Part shown: positions 24,230 to 33,908 of the stretch, one piece after another
Numbering within the stretch: the first letter of the stretch is position 1
How the letters are laid out: the number at the start of each line of letters is the position of its first letter
Notes under the pieces: generated by a model
The model's database searches: none
What the model saw: only the letters and a program-made list of their open reading frames with translations
What the model was told of the DNA's origin: nothing
Made by a program: the position numbers and the translations under genes
From: Blastococcus sp. VKM Ac-2987
Lineage (GTDB): Bacteria > Actinomycetota > Actinomycetes > Mycobacteriales > Geodermatophilaceae
Length of the DNA stretch: 64,000 nt
Reading direction: 5' to 3'
Assembly (NCBI RefSeq): GCF_026967805.1
Contig: NZ_JAPVBG010000001.1
Coordinates: 1,612,047 to 1,676,046 of the forward strand

Positions 24230-25585
24230 TCACGCCAGAGGGCGGACGTCGCCCAGCGCGGTGGTGCGCAGGGCCCCGTCGCGGCCGACCGAGAGGCGCC
24301 AGTAACCGCCTGCCTCGTCCCTGAGCACCACCCCGCCCTCCGGCCGGTCGGAGAGGAACGCCCCGGTCGGCAGGACCGCGGACACCACCGATCCTGTCGC
24401 GTCCCTGGCCTCCAGGAGGTCGCCGCCGCGCGGACCGGCCCGCAGAGACAGCGGACCGACGTGCGCCGCCCCCGAGATGACGCCGCGGGCGGTCACGCTC
24501 CACCCGGGCGGGAACGCTTCCAGGTCGATGTCGTCGGCGAAGCCGGAGACGAGGTTGACGGCGGTGCCCTCGGCGCAGTACTGCGGATCGATCCGGAGGG
24601 GCGTCGGCGGCGAGTCGAGGTCGGGGTCGAAGAGGACGTTGGCGAGATACGGCTGGCGGCAGTGCAGGAGCTCGACGCACGTGGAGCGGGCGGCCACCTT
24701 GCAGTTGACCAGACCGAACTGGGCCGGGCCGCCACGGCCGGGATCACCCGCCGAGATCGCCACGTCGGCGCCCTCGAACCAGACGTTCGTGATCCACCAG
24801 TCGTTCGCCGGCCCGTCGATCCGGACGTGCGTGCTCGTCGTGTCCGGGTCGTTGTCCGACACGAACTCCGAGTTCACGATCGACAGTCCGGCGTTGTAGT
24901 CGCCCCCCGTCCCGAGGACGCCGACGTAGTTGTTCGTGAACTTCGAGGCGGTCACGTAGTTCTGGATGCAGGACGTCACGAGACCCGTGCCGAAGTTGTT
25001 GATGTCGCAGTTGACGAAGGTGGTCCCTCCCGTGTTGTCCGACAGGATCACCCCCTGCTGATCCGCGAACTGCGGGAAGTTCTCGGAGAGGTGGCTCCCG
25101 CGGAGCACCACCGAGTCGAACGAGCACCGGAAGCACGCGGACAGCGAGACGGCCGAGCCACCCGGCCGGGTCACGTGGACGCCGAACCGCCGGAACGCCA
25201 CCCGGTGCCTGCCCTCGAGTGCGAAGAGGGCGCCGGACCCCTGGTGGATGATCGTGGTCGCGTCCCCGCCCTCGCCGATGACGACCGAGTAATCGGGCAG
25301 CGCCGGCCAGGCCGAGACCAGGTACTTGCCGGCCGGGAGGTAGAGCACGACGGGCCCCTCCGCGCCGGCGTAGGCCTCCGCGATCGCCGCGGTGTCGTCC
25401 GCCACGCCGTCGCCGACCGCACCGAGGTCCCGCACGTTCGTCGCGGACGGCAGGACGTCGAGCGCCTCCGCCGAGTCACCGGCCGCTCCCGTGCCGCGCG
25501 AGGTACAGGCCGCCGCGACCGGGAGCCCCGCGGCGGCGGCCAGGGTGACGCCGAGCAGCCGGCGCCGGGACACGCTGTCGGACAT
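24230..25585 (-). CDS. Tat-exported lipoprotein with a right-handed beta-helix (pectate-lyase-3-like)
   Basis: The 451-residue protein starts MSDSVSRRRLLGVTLAAAAG and ends its leader in VAAAC-TSRG, a twin-arginine signal with a lipobox-type Cys. The start of the mature domain, RDLGAVGDGVADDTAAIAEAY, is the hallmark of Pectate_lyase_3/GH55-type beta-helices. Asn-rich coils follow (TTFVNCDINNFGTG, SKFTNNYVGVLGTGG). Such domains bind or cleave polysaccharides. Being the last gene of the glycosyltransferase/polymerase operon, it could trim or bind the exported polymer. The ATG at 25585 is chosen because it directly precedes the Tat motif. Confidence 0.82.
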   Translation of the reverse strand: MSDSVSRRRLLGVTLAAAAGLPVAAACTSRGTGAAGDSAEALDVLPSATNVRDLGAVGDGVADDTAAIAEAYAGAEGPVVLYLPAGKYLVSAWPALPDYSVVIGEGGDATTIIHQGSGALFALEGRHRVAFRRFGVHVTRPGGSAVSLSACFRCSFDSVVLRGSHLSENFPQFADQQGVILSDNTGGTTFVNCDINNFGTGLVTSCIQNYVTASKFTNNYVGVLGTGGDYNAGLSIVNSEFVSDNDPDTTSTHVRIDGPANDWWITNVWFEGADVAISAGDPGRGGPAQFGLVNCKVAARSTCVELLHCRQPYLANVLFDPDLDSPPTPLRIDPQYCAEGTAVNLVSGFADDIDLEAFPPGWSVTARGVISGAAHVGPLSLRAGPRGGDLLEARDATGSVVSAVLPTGAFLSDRPEGGVVLRDEAGGYWRLSVGRDGALRTTALGDVRPLA

Positions 25586-25641
25586 GCTCACCCCGGTGCT
25601 CAGCGGATCATCGGACAGGGACGACGGGTGGATCTCGCGGT

Positions 25642-26955
25642 TCAGCTCGGCCCGCCCTCGAGCTCCGAGCGCCCGGTCCGCCGGTTCGCATGACGAGCGG
25701 ACCGGGTGACCGGGGCCAGGGCGACCGTGGCGACGACGGGGACGTCGGCGACCGCGAACGCCTCCGCTGCGTCCCGCGCGGCGCGAACGGTGGTCGTACC
25801 GATCTCGCCGACGACCACGGCGCCTGCGCACTTCCACGACGCGGCCAACGTCGCGGCGTCGGCCGGGGCCGCCGCGACCACGATGTGGTCGTACTGCTCA
25901 CCCAGTCGCTCCAGGAGTGCCGTGCTCCGCTCGGAGTCCAGCAGCTCGACGGTCCGGTCGTCGGTGACACCCAGCGGCACGAACGCGCAGCCGTCCTCCG
26001 TCTGCCGCACGACGTCCTCGAACCGGGTCGTCCGCCCGGCCAGCCAGTCCGCGGCACCGGGCACGCCGAGGAGGCCCAGGACCGCGGAGGGCCCGTGCGC
26101 GGACGTGTCGGCGTCCACGAGCACGGCCTTCGTGCCGGCCGCGTCGAGCGACCTCGCGAGCCGCAGGCCCACCCACGGTTGCGACCGGCCGGAGATGCTC
26201 GTGACCACCAGGGTCGTCGGGCTGGTCCGGCCTGCCCCTCCGGTCACGACCCGGCGCAGCCGCGCGTAGGCGCGCGTCGCCTCCGGCTCGCCGGCGCCGA
26301 CGGCGAGCACCGGCGCGGAGCACGCATCCCCGAGCTGCTCCGGCCTCCGGACGCGCTGGTCCAGCCGGTCCCGCACGAAGGCGGCCAGCACGCCGAGCAC
26401 GAGTCCCAGGACGGTCCCGAGGGCCAGGATCTGCATCGCCGGCCGGCCGACCGGGGACGTCGGCCGCTCGGCCGGCTCGATGACGGTCGCCTGCGCGGCG
26501 GGCGCCGCGCCGACCACGGTCGTCTCCATCTGGCCGACCATCTCGCCGAACTGCGACGCGAAGGCGTCGGCGAGGAGCCTCGCCCCCTCGGGCGTCGGGT
26601 CGGTGGCGGTGATCTCCAGCAGCGCCGTGGCCGGCGGGAACGTCACCGAGACCCGGGACGCGAGGGCCCCGGGGGTGGTGTCCAGCCCCAGCTCGTCGAT
26701 CACCCGCTCTGCCACGACCGGTCCGCCGGCGAGGTGCGAATAGGTGGTCACCCGCTGCTGGGCGGCCATGCCGCCCTGGAACGAGTCGTTCACCGACGTC
26801 CCCGTGGCCATCGAGACGTACAGGGTCGACGTGGCGGCGTAGGTGGTCGGCGCGGTGACCGCGTACGCGACCGCGCCCGCGACGCAGACCGCCAGGACCG
26901 CCACGGCGACCACCCAGCGACGCCGCACCAGGCGGAGGAACTCGATCGGTGTCAT
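25642..26955 (-). CDS. Wzz-type chain-length regulator fused to a degenerate CpsD-like domain
   Basis: The 437-residue protein has a Wzz-like domain framed by two membrane helices (about residues 15-33 and 173-195) and a C-terminal BY-kinase/ParA-like domain. The Walker A region reads TSISGRSQPWVGLRLAR, lacking the GKS/T needed for ATP phosphate binding, while the second motif KAVLVDADTS is kept. There is no C-terminal tyrosine cluster. It probably regulates polymer length and export with Wzy but may not be an active kinase. Its ATG overlaps the stop of the polymerase gene as ATGA. Confidence 0.85.
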   Translation of the reverse strand: MTPIEFLRLVRRRWVVAVAVLAVCVAGAVAYAVTAPTTYAATSTLYVSMATGTSVNDSFQGGMAAQQRVTTYSHLAGGPVVAERVIDELGLDTTPGALASRVSVTFPPATALLEITATDPTPEGARLLADAFASQFGEMVGQMETTVVGAAPAAQATVIEPAERPTSPVGRPAMQILALGTVLGLVLGVLAAFVRDRLDQRVRRPEQLGDACSAPVLAVGAGEPEATRAYARLRRVVTGGAGRTSPTTLVVTSISGRSQPWVGLRLARSLDAAGTKAVLVDADTSAHGPSAVLGLLGVPGAADWLAGRTTRFEDVVRQTEDGCAFVPLGVTDDRTVELLDSERSTALLERLGEQYDHIVVAAAPADAATLAASWKCAGAVVVGEIGTTTVRAARDAAEAFAVADVPVVATVALAPVTRSARHANRRTGRSELEGGPS

Positions 26956-28346
26956 CTCATCGTTCCCATCGTCTCGGGCAGGCCCACGCCGGTGTCCCGG
27001 CTGTCGGGGGTGGTTCGTGGTGACGTCCGCGGCGCAGGACGCGGCGAGGACTGCCGGAGCGTCCGGAGGGCGAGGTCGACCGCCCAGACCGCCACGGCCA
27101 GCTGGAGGCCCTTCCCGATGACCTCCATGCTGCCGAGGAACCCGCGTTCGTCGAGGATCGGCGACGTGGCCACGAGAACACCCAGCACGATCACCAGGAC
27201 GTGCCGGGCGTGCAGTGCACGTGCGGCGAGCACCAGCAGGGTGAAGGTGAACAACGCGACCAGGACGATGCCGACCGTCCCGCCGAGCACGTAGCCCTCG
27301 GTGATGCCGCCCTCGGCGAGCGATACCGAGACGGTGGTCATGTCGACGGAGCTCCCGCGGACCTGGCTCGCCCACGCGGTCCCGGACTGCAACTTGTCCG
27401 CGCCGAGCAACTGGGAGGGCACCAGGCTCTGCACCCCCGCGGTGAGGACCTCGTCGAGGGTCAGCCACGGCCGGCCGCCCAGGTAATAGGCGTCCGTGGC
27501 CGCCTGCAGCAGATCGAACCGGCGCAGGACGCTGAGGAACGGGTGCACCACGGTCGGGTACTGCGCCTCGGTCACCGCCGCCGCCGCCTTCGCCTCGTCC
27601 GTCAGCTTGAAGGACTGCAGCCACCCGAATCCGGCCAGCCCCACGACGGCCAGACCGACCGCGACGAGCGTCCTCCGCAGCGTCCAGCCGAGCAGCGCGA
27701 AGCGGATCGCGAGGGCCAGCGCGGCAGCGATGATCGGGCTCTTGGACTCGACCGCGATCGCCCATGCGAGCTCCACCACCAGCAGGCAGCCCAGTGCCAC
27801 CGCGGTCGTCCGGGGCCCGGCGAGGCGCAGGAACAGGATCAGGCCGAGGGCGCCGACGCCGGCCAGCCCGGAGACCAGGGTGAGGACCGGGTTCGCGCTC
27901 TCGACCTCGCCCGCGGACGCCTGCTGCCCGGTGAGCAGGGCCGCAGCCCGGGCGAGGCCGCCGATCACGTAGATCGCCAGCAGGGTGTTGATGAGGTCGG
28001 GATCGGTCCGCGCGGGGGGCGGGTCCGGCCTCCTCCGCGCCCACAGGGCGTACGCCACCACGATCGCGGCGTAGACCCACAGGCCGAAGACGACCGGCCT
28101 CAGCACCTCGGTGATCCCGTGGGGATAGCCGATGAGCGCGAGCCGCTCGTCGGCGAGGTCGTCCCCGAAGCGGGGTTGGGGTTGGACCCACAGCAGCACG
28201 AGCGGCCGGGCGACGTACGAGAGCGTCCAGTAGGCGACCTGGCCGAGGAGGAGCACCCGGGCGACCCCGCGGACGGCCAGCGCGGCGACGACGATCGTCG
28301 CCAGGGCCGCGAAGGCGCCGCCGATCGTGATCAGTGCCGCGGACAC
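26952..28346 (-). CDS. O-antigen-polymerase-like (Wzy-type) membrane protein
   Basis: The 464-residue protein has about eleven or twelve hydrophobic helices with a large extracytoplasmic segment in the second half (VVHPFLSVLRRFDLLQAATDAYY), as in Wzy polymerases. Family members share little sequence, so the call rests on topology and on its place between flippase, chain-length regulator and glycosyltransferase genes. The GTG at 28346 is preceded by GGAAGGA nine bases away. Wzy joins flipped repeat units on the outer face of the membrane. Confidence 0.72.
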   Translation of the reverse strand: MSAALITIGGAFAALATIVVAALAVRGVARVLLLGQVAYWTLSYVARPLVLLWVQPQPRFGDDLADERLALIGYPHGITEVLRPVVFGLWVYAAIVVAYALWARRRPDPPPARTDPDLINTLLAIYVIGGLARAAALLTGQQASAGEVESANPVLTLVSGLAGVGALGLILFLRLAGPRTTAVALGCLLVVELAWAIAVESKSPIIAAALALAIRFALLGWTLRRTLVAVGLAVVGLAGFGWLQSFKLTDEAKAAAAVTEAQYPTVVHPFLSVLRRFDLLQAATDAYYLGGRPWLTLDEVLTAGVQSLVPSQLLGADKLQSGTAWASQVRGSSVDMTTVSVSLAEGGITEGYVLGGTVGIVLVALFTFTLLVLAARALHARHVLVIVLGVLVATSPILDERGFLGSMEVIGKGLQLAVAVWAVDLALRTLRQSSPRPAPRTSPRTTPDSRDTGVGLPETMGTMR

Positions 28347-28398
28347 GCCATGACGTCCTTCCCGCTGATCGGGGGGCGAAGGGTAACCCGCATCGCCC

Positions 28399-29403
28399 TC
28401 ACCTGAGGGCCGAGACGATCTCCCGGGCCCGATCCGCGTACGTGTGACCGCCGCCGGTGATCCGGCGGTGACCGAGCGCGGCGACCGTGCGCGCCCCGTC
28501 GGGGTCCTGCTCGCAGCGCCGCAGGATGTCGTGCAACTCGTCGGCTCCGGAGAACAGGAAGCACTCGGCACCGTCCTCGAGCAGCGACTCGTGCTCGTCG
28601 GTGCGCTCGCCGACGAACAGGCCGCCCGCAGCGGGCACCTCGAAGGTGCGGCAGGTGTGCGTGTCGCGGTTGTCCGAGTTGAGGAGGACGAGGTTCGCGG
28701 TCACCTGCGCGACCACGGCCGAGAAGTGCTCGCCGTAGACCGGACCACCGACCGTGGCGCCGGTCCGGTGCAGTTGGGGGACCCTCCGCCAACCCGGGCC
28801 GCGAACGAGCATCTCCGCGCCGTAGCGCCGGGCCAGCGCCGTCGTCGACACCCGCCGGTCCGGCCTGCAGGCACCGATGAAGCCGACGAGGTACTGCCGG
28901 GGATCGCGGCGGGCCACGGGCCGGTGCCAGGCGGGGTCGTAGGCGCTGAGCACGAACGTCGCCGCCCGCACCCCTCTCCCGAGCAGCTCGGGGACGTTGT
29001 GCCGCTTCGTCGTCACGACCAGGTCCCACGCGCGCTCGTGCTCGAGATACGCGGGCGAGGTGTTGACGGGGTTCGAGACGTCGTCCGGGCTGTAGTGCAC
29101 GTGCAGCCCTGCGCGCACCCCGAGCAGCCGCGGCTGGTCCAGGTGGGCGGCGTTGAATGCCAGGAGCAGGTCCGGCCGGAGCGCTGCGGCGGCGCGTTCG
29201 ATCCGCCGGTGCACCACCTCGACGTCCCAGGGAGCGCGCTCCCCGGTGATCTTCGAGTAGACCCACGGCGGGGAGAGCCGGGCCGGCAGGGTGACCCGGG
29301 TGGAGTCGACGACGACGACGTCGTGCCCGGCCGCGCGGAAACCGTCCGCCAGGGACCGGGCATTGCTGCCGACCCAGTCGTTGCCCACGAACAGGACCTT
29401 CAC
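28399..29403 (-). CDS. CgeB-like glycosyltransferase
   Basis: The 334-residue protein begins KVLFVGNDWVGSNARSLADGF and contains HYSPDDVSNP, LLNSDNRDTHTCRTFEVPAAGGLFVGERTDE and a short C-terminal helix. The RTFEVPAAGG segment with the following acidic residues is typical of the CgeB/GT-B spore-maturation-type glycosyltransferases found in polysaccharide loci. The GTG start overlaps the flippase stop as GTGA. Donor and acceptor are unknown. Confidence 0.78.
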   Translation of the reverse strand: MKVLFVGNDWVGSNARSLADGFRAAGHDVVVVDSTRVTLPARLSPPWVYSKITGERAPWDVEVVHRRIERAAAALRPDLLLAFNAAHLDQPRLLGVRAGLHVHYSPDDVSNPVNTSPAYLEHERAWDLVVTTKRHNVPELLGRGVRAATFVLSAYDPAWHRPVARRDPRQYLVGFIGACRPDRRVSTTALARRYGAEMLVRGPGWRRVPQLHRTGATVGGPVYGEHFSAVVAQVTANLVLLNSDNRDTHTCRTFEVPAAGGLFVGERTDEHESLLEDGAECFLFSGADELHDILRRCEQDPDGARTVAALGHRRITGGGHTYADRAREIVSALR

Positions 29404-30686
29404 AGCGGACTCCTCTCCTCGGAGGGGACCACCGCGGCCGAGGCCCGCGCCCGGGCCGTGCGCCGTTCACGCAGCACGAGCCGGCGCATGCGGTACGCGT
29501 ACCAGGCCGCGACGCCCACCTCGCTGCAGACCGTGCCCCACACCAGCGTCCAGACCGAGTGCGTCATCGCGGCGACGACCAGCCAGCCGGCCGCGAGCGA
29601 GGTGCCGATGATCCCGCCCACGAGCACGCCGGTCGTGTCCCGGCGGACGGTCAGGACGGCCGTGATGACGAACGAGGTCACCGCCGTCGCCGGCAGGATC
29701 AGGGCCTCGACCCGCAGCAGCGCCACCGACTCCGTGAACTGGTCGCCGAAGACGACCGCGATCAGGAGCGGCGCCGCCGCCCAGAGCACCGCCGTGACCG
29801 CGGTCGCGACGCCGACGGTGCTCAGGAGCGCGAGCGTCGCGCGGCGCCAGAACCGGTCGTCGTCCGCTATCCGGGCCATCCGGGGCAGCAGCGCGAAACC
29901 GATCGGGTCGAGCAACGACTGGAGGGCGCGGACGATCCGGTCCCCGGCGGAGAACAGCCCGAGGGAGGCGGCGTCGAGCACCGACGCGTACACCACCCCT
30001 GAGCCCTGCCCGTAACTGGCGATCAGCAGACGCGAGGTGAGCACCGGTGCCCCCATGCGCAGCGTCGGCAGCAGCTCGCGCGGTCGCTTCGGGCGCCCGA
30101 ATCGCCGGATCGTGTCCCTCCAGGTCAGGGCGATCATCGGCAGGGCCGACACGAGCAGGCAGAGGAGCGCGACCACCGCGCTGGGGTACCGCGGGAGCAG
30201 GACGATCAGCAGGACGAGGTACACCACCCGGCCGACCGCCTGGTAGGCCATGGAGGCGAAGAACCGGCCCTGCCCGATGAGCACCCAGTCCTCGGTCATG
30301 GCGAACAGGCCGCCCGCCGCCAGCCCCAGCAGGATCATCGTGGCGGCCGGCCCCACATCGACGGCCAGACCCACACCCAGGGCGGCGGCGAGCACGGCCA
30401 GGATGCCGGCCCGGATCGCCAGGTAGTTGCCGCGGAGCTGGTTCACGTCCGCCTTCGGCAGCATGGCGGACAGGAACTGCGCGATGCCGAGGTCGACGAG
30501 CAGCGAGCCGATGAAGTACGCCGACATCCCGATCGCCAGGAGCCCGAGCCCCTCGGTCCCGAGCAACCGGGCGGCCAGCGGCACGGTCACGGCCGTCACC
30601 AGGTACTGCCCGTACTTGCCGAAGCTGACGAAACCGATGTCCCGGACGATGCCGAGCAGCCGGATCGCCGTGACGTCGTCAGACAT
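29400..30686 (-). CDS. Polysaccharide flippase (Wzx-like, MOP superfamily)
   Basis: The 428-residue protein has about twelve membrane helices and starts with GIVRDIGFVSFGKYGQYLVTAV, the usual N-terminal helix of Wzx/RfbX flippases. Such proteins turn lipid-linked repeat units from the cytoplasmic to the outer face of the membrane. The ATG at 30686 lies eight bases inside the end of the upstream GT4 gene. Together with the Wzy and Wzz-like proteins it completes a Wzx/Wzy-type pathway. Confidence 0.85.
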   Translation of the reverse strand: MSDDVTAIRLLGIVRDIGFVSFGKYGQYLVTAVTVPLAARLLGTEGLGLLAIGMSAYFIGSLLVDLGIAQFLSAMLPKADVNQLRGNYLAIRAGILAVLAAALGVGLAVDVGPAATMILLGLAAGGLFAMTEDWVLIGQGRFFASMAYQAVGRVVYLVLLIVLLPRYPSAVVALLCLLVSALPMIALTWRDTIRRFGRPKRPRELLPTLRMGAPVLTSRLLIASYGQGSGVVYASVLDAASLGLFSAGDRIVRALQSLLDPIGFALLPRMARIADDDRFWRRATLALLSTVGVATAVTAVLWAAAPLLIAVVFGDQFTESVALLRVEALILPATAVTSFVITAVLTVRRDTTGVLVGGIIGTSLAAGWLVVAAMTHSVWTLVWGTVCSEVGVAAWYAYRMRRLVLRERRTARARASAAVVPSEERSPL

Positions 30687-31854
30687 GGCTGCGCCCCCTC
30701 CGCCCCGTGCGAGCGCCGACGACCTGTTCCAGGAAGGCGGCGACGTCGCGGGCGGCATCCGCGATCGCGAACCGCTCGGCCCGCGCCGTGCCGCCGTGCG
30801 CCAGCCGCTCCCGCAGGCTCCGGTCCTGGAGGAGCCGGTCGAGCGCGGCGGTGAGCTGCCGGTGGTCCCCGCCGTCCACCAGCAGCCCGCTGACCTCCGG
30901 CTCGACGATCTCCGCCGGACCTCCTGGCCCCGACGCGATGACCGCGCACCCGGCAGCCATGCCCTCCACCACGACCTGGCCGAACGGCTCCGCGAGCACC
31001 GAGCAGTGCACCAGGACGTCGGCTTGCCGCATGTACTCCTGCGGGTCCTCGACGTGCCCGGTGAAGGTCACCGGAAGGCCCAGCTCGTCGGCGAGCTCCT
31101 GGAGTCCGGACCGGTACGCCTCTTCGCCGAAGAGCGTCCCGCCGACGAGCAGTACCCGGGCGGGGCGGACCCGGAGCCGGGCCACCGCCCTCAGGAAGAC
31201 GTCCTGGCCCTTCCAGGGCGTCAATCGCCCGACCACCGCGACGACGGTCCGGTCCGGCGGACGCTGCGGGTCCCGCGGCCCGGGCTCGATGCGGTCGACG
31301 CCGGGGTGGGCGACCAGGGTCGGGCGACGCCAGGTGATCAGCTGGTCGAGGGTGGACCGGCTGTTCGCGATGAGGCCGGCCCCGCTGACCCAGCCCAGGA
31401 CCCGAAGGGCGATCGCCAGCCAGCGCCCGAAGTACTCCCGGGAGACCCGGTCGTGCACGTGCCAGACCAGCGGGACACGCGCACGGCGGCTGGCGACGGC
31501 GGCCATGAGCAGCGCCTTGGTGCTCTCGGCGACCAGCACCGAGGCCCCGGTGCGACGGGTGAGGTCGCCCAGTCGCCAGCCCAGCTGGGCGAGGCGGAGC
31601 AGTCCCGCGGCGAATCGGCGGATGTCCCGGGTCTGGATCGTCATCGCGCGGCTGTCGAACCTGCCGACGAGGAGGGTGGCCGGGATGCCGGCCTCCCGGG
31701 TCCTGGCGAGCATGGGTCCGTCCTCGCAGTACGCCGCCGCCACCTCGACCGTCCCGCGCCCGGCCAGGGCGCGCATCAACCGCAGAGCGGCGAGCTCTGC
31801 TCCGGACGGCGCCGCGGTGTGCAGCACGAACAGCGCTCTCGTCGGCGGGGTCAC
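30679..31854 (-). CDS. GT4 family glycosyltransferase
   Basis: The 391-residue GT-B protein shows LFVLHTAAPSGAELAALRLMRAL at the N-terminus, WHVHDRVSREYF in the acceptor domain and VVAVVGRLTPWKGQDVFL plus EPFGQVVVEGMAAGCAVIASGPGGPAEIV in the donor domain (the EX7E pair of retaining GT4 enzymes). The GTG at 31854 overlaps the previous stop (GTGA). It is one of four glycosyltransferases in this operon that would each add one sugar to the repeat unit. Confidence 0.88.
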   Translation of the reverse strand: MTPPTRALFVLHTAAPSGAELAALRLMRALAGRGTVEVAAAYCEDGPMLARTREAGIPATLLVGRFDSRAMTIQTRDIRRFAAGLLRLAQLGWRLGDLTRRTGASVLVAESTKALLMAAVASRRARVPLVWHVHDRVSREYFGRWLAIALRVLGWVSGAGLIANSRSTLDQLITWRRPTLVAHPGVDRIEPGPRDPQRPPDRTVVAVVGRLTPWKGQDVFLRAVARLRVRPARVLLVGGTLFGEEAYRSGLQELADELGLPVTFTGHVEDPQEYMRQADVLVHCSVLAEPFGQVVVEGMAAGCAVIASGPGGPAEIVEPEVSGLLVDGGDHRQLTAALDRLLQDRSLRERLAHGGTARAERFAIADAARDVAAFLEQVVGARTGRRGRSHV

Positions 31855-33044
31855 AGCAGATCCCGGTAGAGCTCCGCGTGCCGTTGCGCGGCGAGGCGCC
31901 AGGAGAACGTCTCCGCGTGCGCGCGGCACTGCCGAGGGGCCGGGACATCGCCGCCCAGGGCGCGGCTGATGCGCTCAGCGAGCGCCGCCCCGTCGCCGGG
32001 GCGCACCACGAGGGAGGGGTCCAGGCCCTGCACGGCGTCCGGCAGGCCGCCGCAGTCCGTCACGACCGGGGCGCGCCCGGCTGCCAGCGACTCCAGGGCG
32101 ATCAGCCCGAAGCCCTCGAGCGCGACCGAGGGGACCACGGTCACGGCCGCCCGGGAGTAGAGGCCGGTCAGCGTCTCGTCGTCCACCCGACCGACCAGGC
32201 GTGCCGTTTCCGCGATGTCGGGCCGTGCGGCCCGTTCCCGCAGGGACGCCTCCTCGCTGCCCGTGCCGACGATCACCAGTCGCGCATCGGGATGCGCGGC
32301 TCGCACACCGGGCCACGCGTCGAGCAGGACGTCGATGCCCATCCGCCGTTCGAGGCGTCGTACGCACAGCACCGTCGGGGGTCCCCCGGGAGCCGGGGCC
32401 ACCTGGAACCGCTCGAGCTCCACCCCCGGTGGGATGACCTGCACCCGGCGCTCGGGGACCCGGTAGGTCTCGACGAGGAGTTCGCCGAACCGCCGCGAGA
32501 GCACGACGTACCGATCCGCACGGGCGTAGCGGATCCTCTCCAGGGCGTACTTCAGCGCCGCACCCCGGGAGCCGGCCAGGCGGCTCTCCGCCGCCCACGG
32601 CCCGTGGAAGTGGACGACCAGCGGGTTCCGCCCGCGCGCGCCGGACGCAGACCGGCCGTAGAGGCAGAAGTGCCGGTCCAGCACGTGGGGCTCCCGTCCG
32701 GGTGCCTGCTCGGTGAACGCCGCCAGCGCTCGGCGCCACGTCGGGCCCCCGACCGGGCCCCACGACGCGCCGCCCGGGGCCGGTCGACCGAAGGCGGAGG
32801 CCGACACGGCGACGCCGGGCAGGTCGCGCAGCGCCAGGAAGAGGTCCGTGAAGTACCGGTTCAGTCCACCCGGGGTCGTCGAGAACCACTCCGACCCGGT
32901 CATGTGGACCCGGACGTCGGCGGCCGCCGGGGCGGCGCTCCCGTCCTCCCAGCCGTCCTCTGCCGGTCGAGCACCGCGGAGAGCCACGAGGTCAGTCCTC
33001 CCCTCGATCGCTCGTCCGGCCGACGTGTGCGGAGCGACGGCCAC
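31851..33044 (-). CDS. GT4 family glycosyltransferase
   Basis: The 397-residue GT-B protein has GGLNRYFTDLFLALRD near its start, VVHFHGPWAAES in the acceptor half and VLCVRRLERRMGIDVLLDAW with EGFGLIALESLAAGRAPVVTDCGGLPD in the donor half. The first 45 residues are low in conserved character and the GTG at 33044 has no clear ribosome site, so the true start could be further in, for instance at the ATG of MTGSEWFS. It is translationally coupled to the next GT4 gene. Confidence 0.85.
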   Translation of the reverse strand: MAVAPHTSAGRAIEGRTDLVALRGARPAEDGWEDGSAAPAAADVRVHMTGSEWFSTTPGGLNRYFTDLFLALRDLPGVAVSASAFGRPAPGGASWGPVGGPTWRRALAAFTEQAPGREPHVLDRHFCLYGRSASGARGRNPLVVHFHGPWAAESRLAGSRGAALKYALERIRYARADRYVVLSRRFGELLVETYRVPERRVQVIPPGVELERFQVAPAPGGPPTVLCVRRLERRMGIDVLLDAWPGVRAAHPDARLVIVGTGSEEASLRERAARPDIAETARLVGRVDDETLTGLYSRAAVTVVPSVALEGFGLIALESLAAGRAPVVTDCGGLPDAVQGLDPSLVVRPGDGAALAERISRALGGDVPAPRQCRAHAETFSWRLAAQRHAELYRDLL

Positions 33045-33071
33045 GCTGCCAGGGCGGGTGCCCGATCGACC

Positions 33072-33908
33072 TCACGCCAGCTCGACGCGCCTCTTCGGGA
33101 TCGAGCGCGAGCGGATCCAGACCCGCTCGAGACCGGCGCGGAAGAGCCGGGCGTCGCCGGCGGCGACGTCTGCCCAGGTCACGCACCGAGGGTGGTCGGA
33201 CCTGATCCGGTGGTGGAAGCGGAGGGTCTCGGTCAGCTTGCTCAGGGACGAGGTCGTGGCGCACAGGTTGAAGGTGGAGTCGCGCCAGGACGCCACGAGC
33301 TCACGCATCCCGTAGAAGCATCCCGACGTGGCCACACGCGCGAACAGGTCGACGTCCATGGGGAAGACCAGGTCCCCCCGGATGCCGCCCACCCGGTCGA
33401 AGTCGGCCCGCCGGAACATCGCCGCGGCCGTCGGACCGAAGCCGGCCGGTCCCCGGCGCACGATCGTGCGCATGAGTTCCCGCGGCTCCACCCGCCCACA
33501 GAGCCCGGGCAGGCCCAGGTCCGTCTCCTTGACCGCCCCCTGCTCGTCGACGACGTCGAACTTGCCGGACACGATGGCCACCGAGGGGTCACCCAGGATG
33601 TCCGCCTGAGCCGCGACCGACCCCGCCGCGATGAGGTCGTCCGCACAGACGATCTTCACCAGGCTGCCGGTGGACAGGCCCACGAGCCGGTTCCAGTTGT
33701 CCCCGATGGGGAGGACGCTCTCGTTGCGGTGCACCGTGATGCGCGGGTCGGAGAAGGAACGCACGATGTCACCGGTGCCGTCCTCGCTCGCGTTGTCGAG
33801 CACGACGACCTCGAGGTCGAGGTCCTGCGCCAGCACCGACTCGAGGGTCTCGGCGACCGTCCGCGCCGAGTTGTAGGCGGGGATGCAGATCGAGATCGAT
33901 CGGGTCAT
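33072..33908 (-). CDS. Family 2 glycosyltransferase
   Basis: The 278-residue GT-A enzyme opens with SISICIPAYNSARTVAETLESVLAQ and has EVVVLDNASEDGT, the DXD-like KIVCADDLIAAG and MDVDLFARVA, as in GT2 enzymes that act on lipid-linked acceptors. The ATG at 33908 directly precedes the GT2 core; upstream in-frame residues look like non-coding shadow. It is the promoter-proximal gene of the minus-strand assembly operon, and its promoter should lie in the 287-base gap before the fdh operon. Confidence 0.87.
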   Translation of the reverse strand: MTRSISICIPAYNSARTVAETLESVLAQDLDLEVVVLDNASEDGTGDIVRSFSDPRITVHRNESVLPIGDNWNRLVGLSTGSLVKIVCADDLIAAGSVAAQADILGDPSVAIVSGKFDVVDEQGAVKETDLGLPGLCGRVEPRELMRTIVRRGPAGFGPTAAAMFRRADFDRVGGIRGDLVFPMDVDLFARVATSGCFYGMRELVASWRDSTFNLCATTSSLSKLTETLRFHHRIRSDHPRCVTWADVAAGDARLFRAGLERVWIRSRSIPKRRVELA

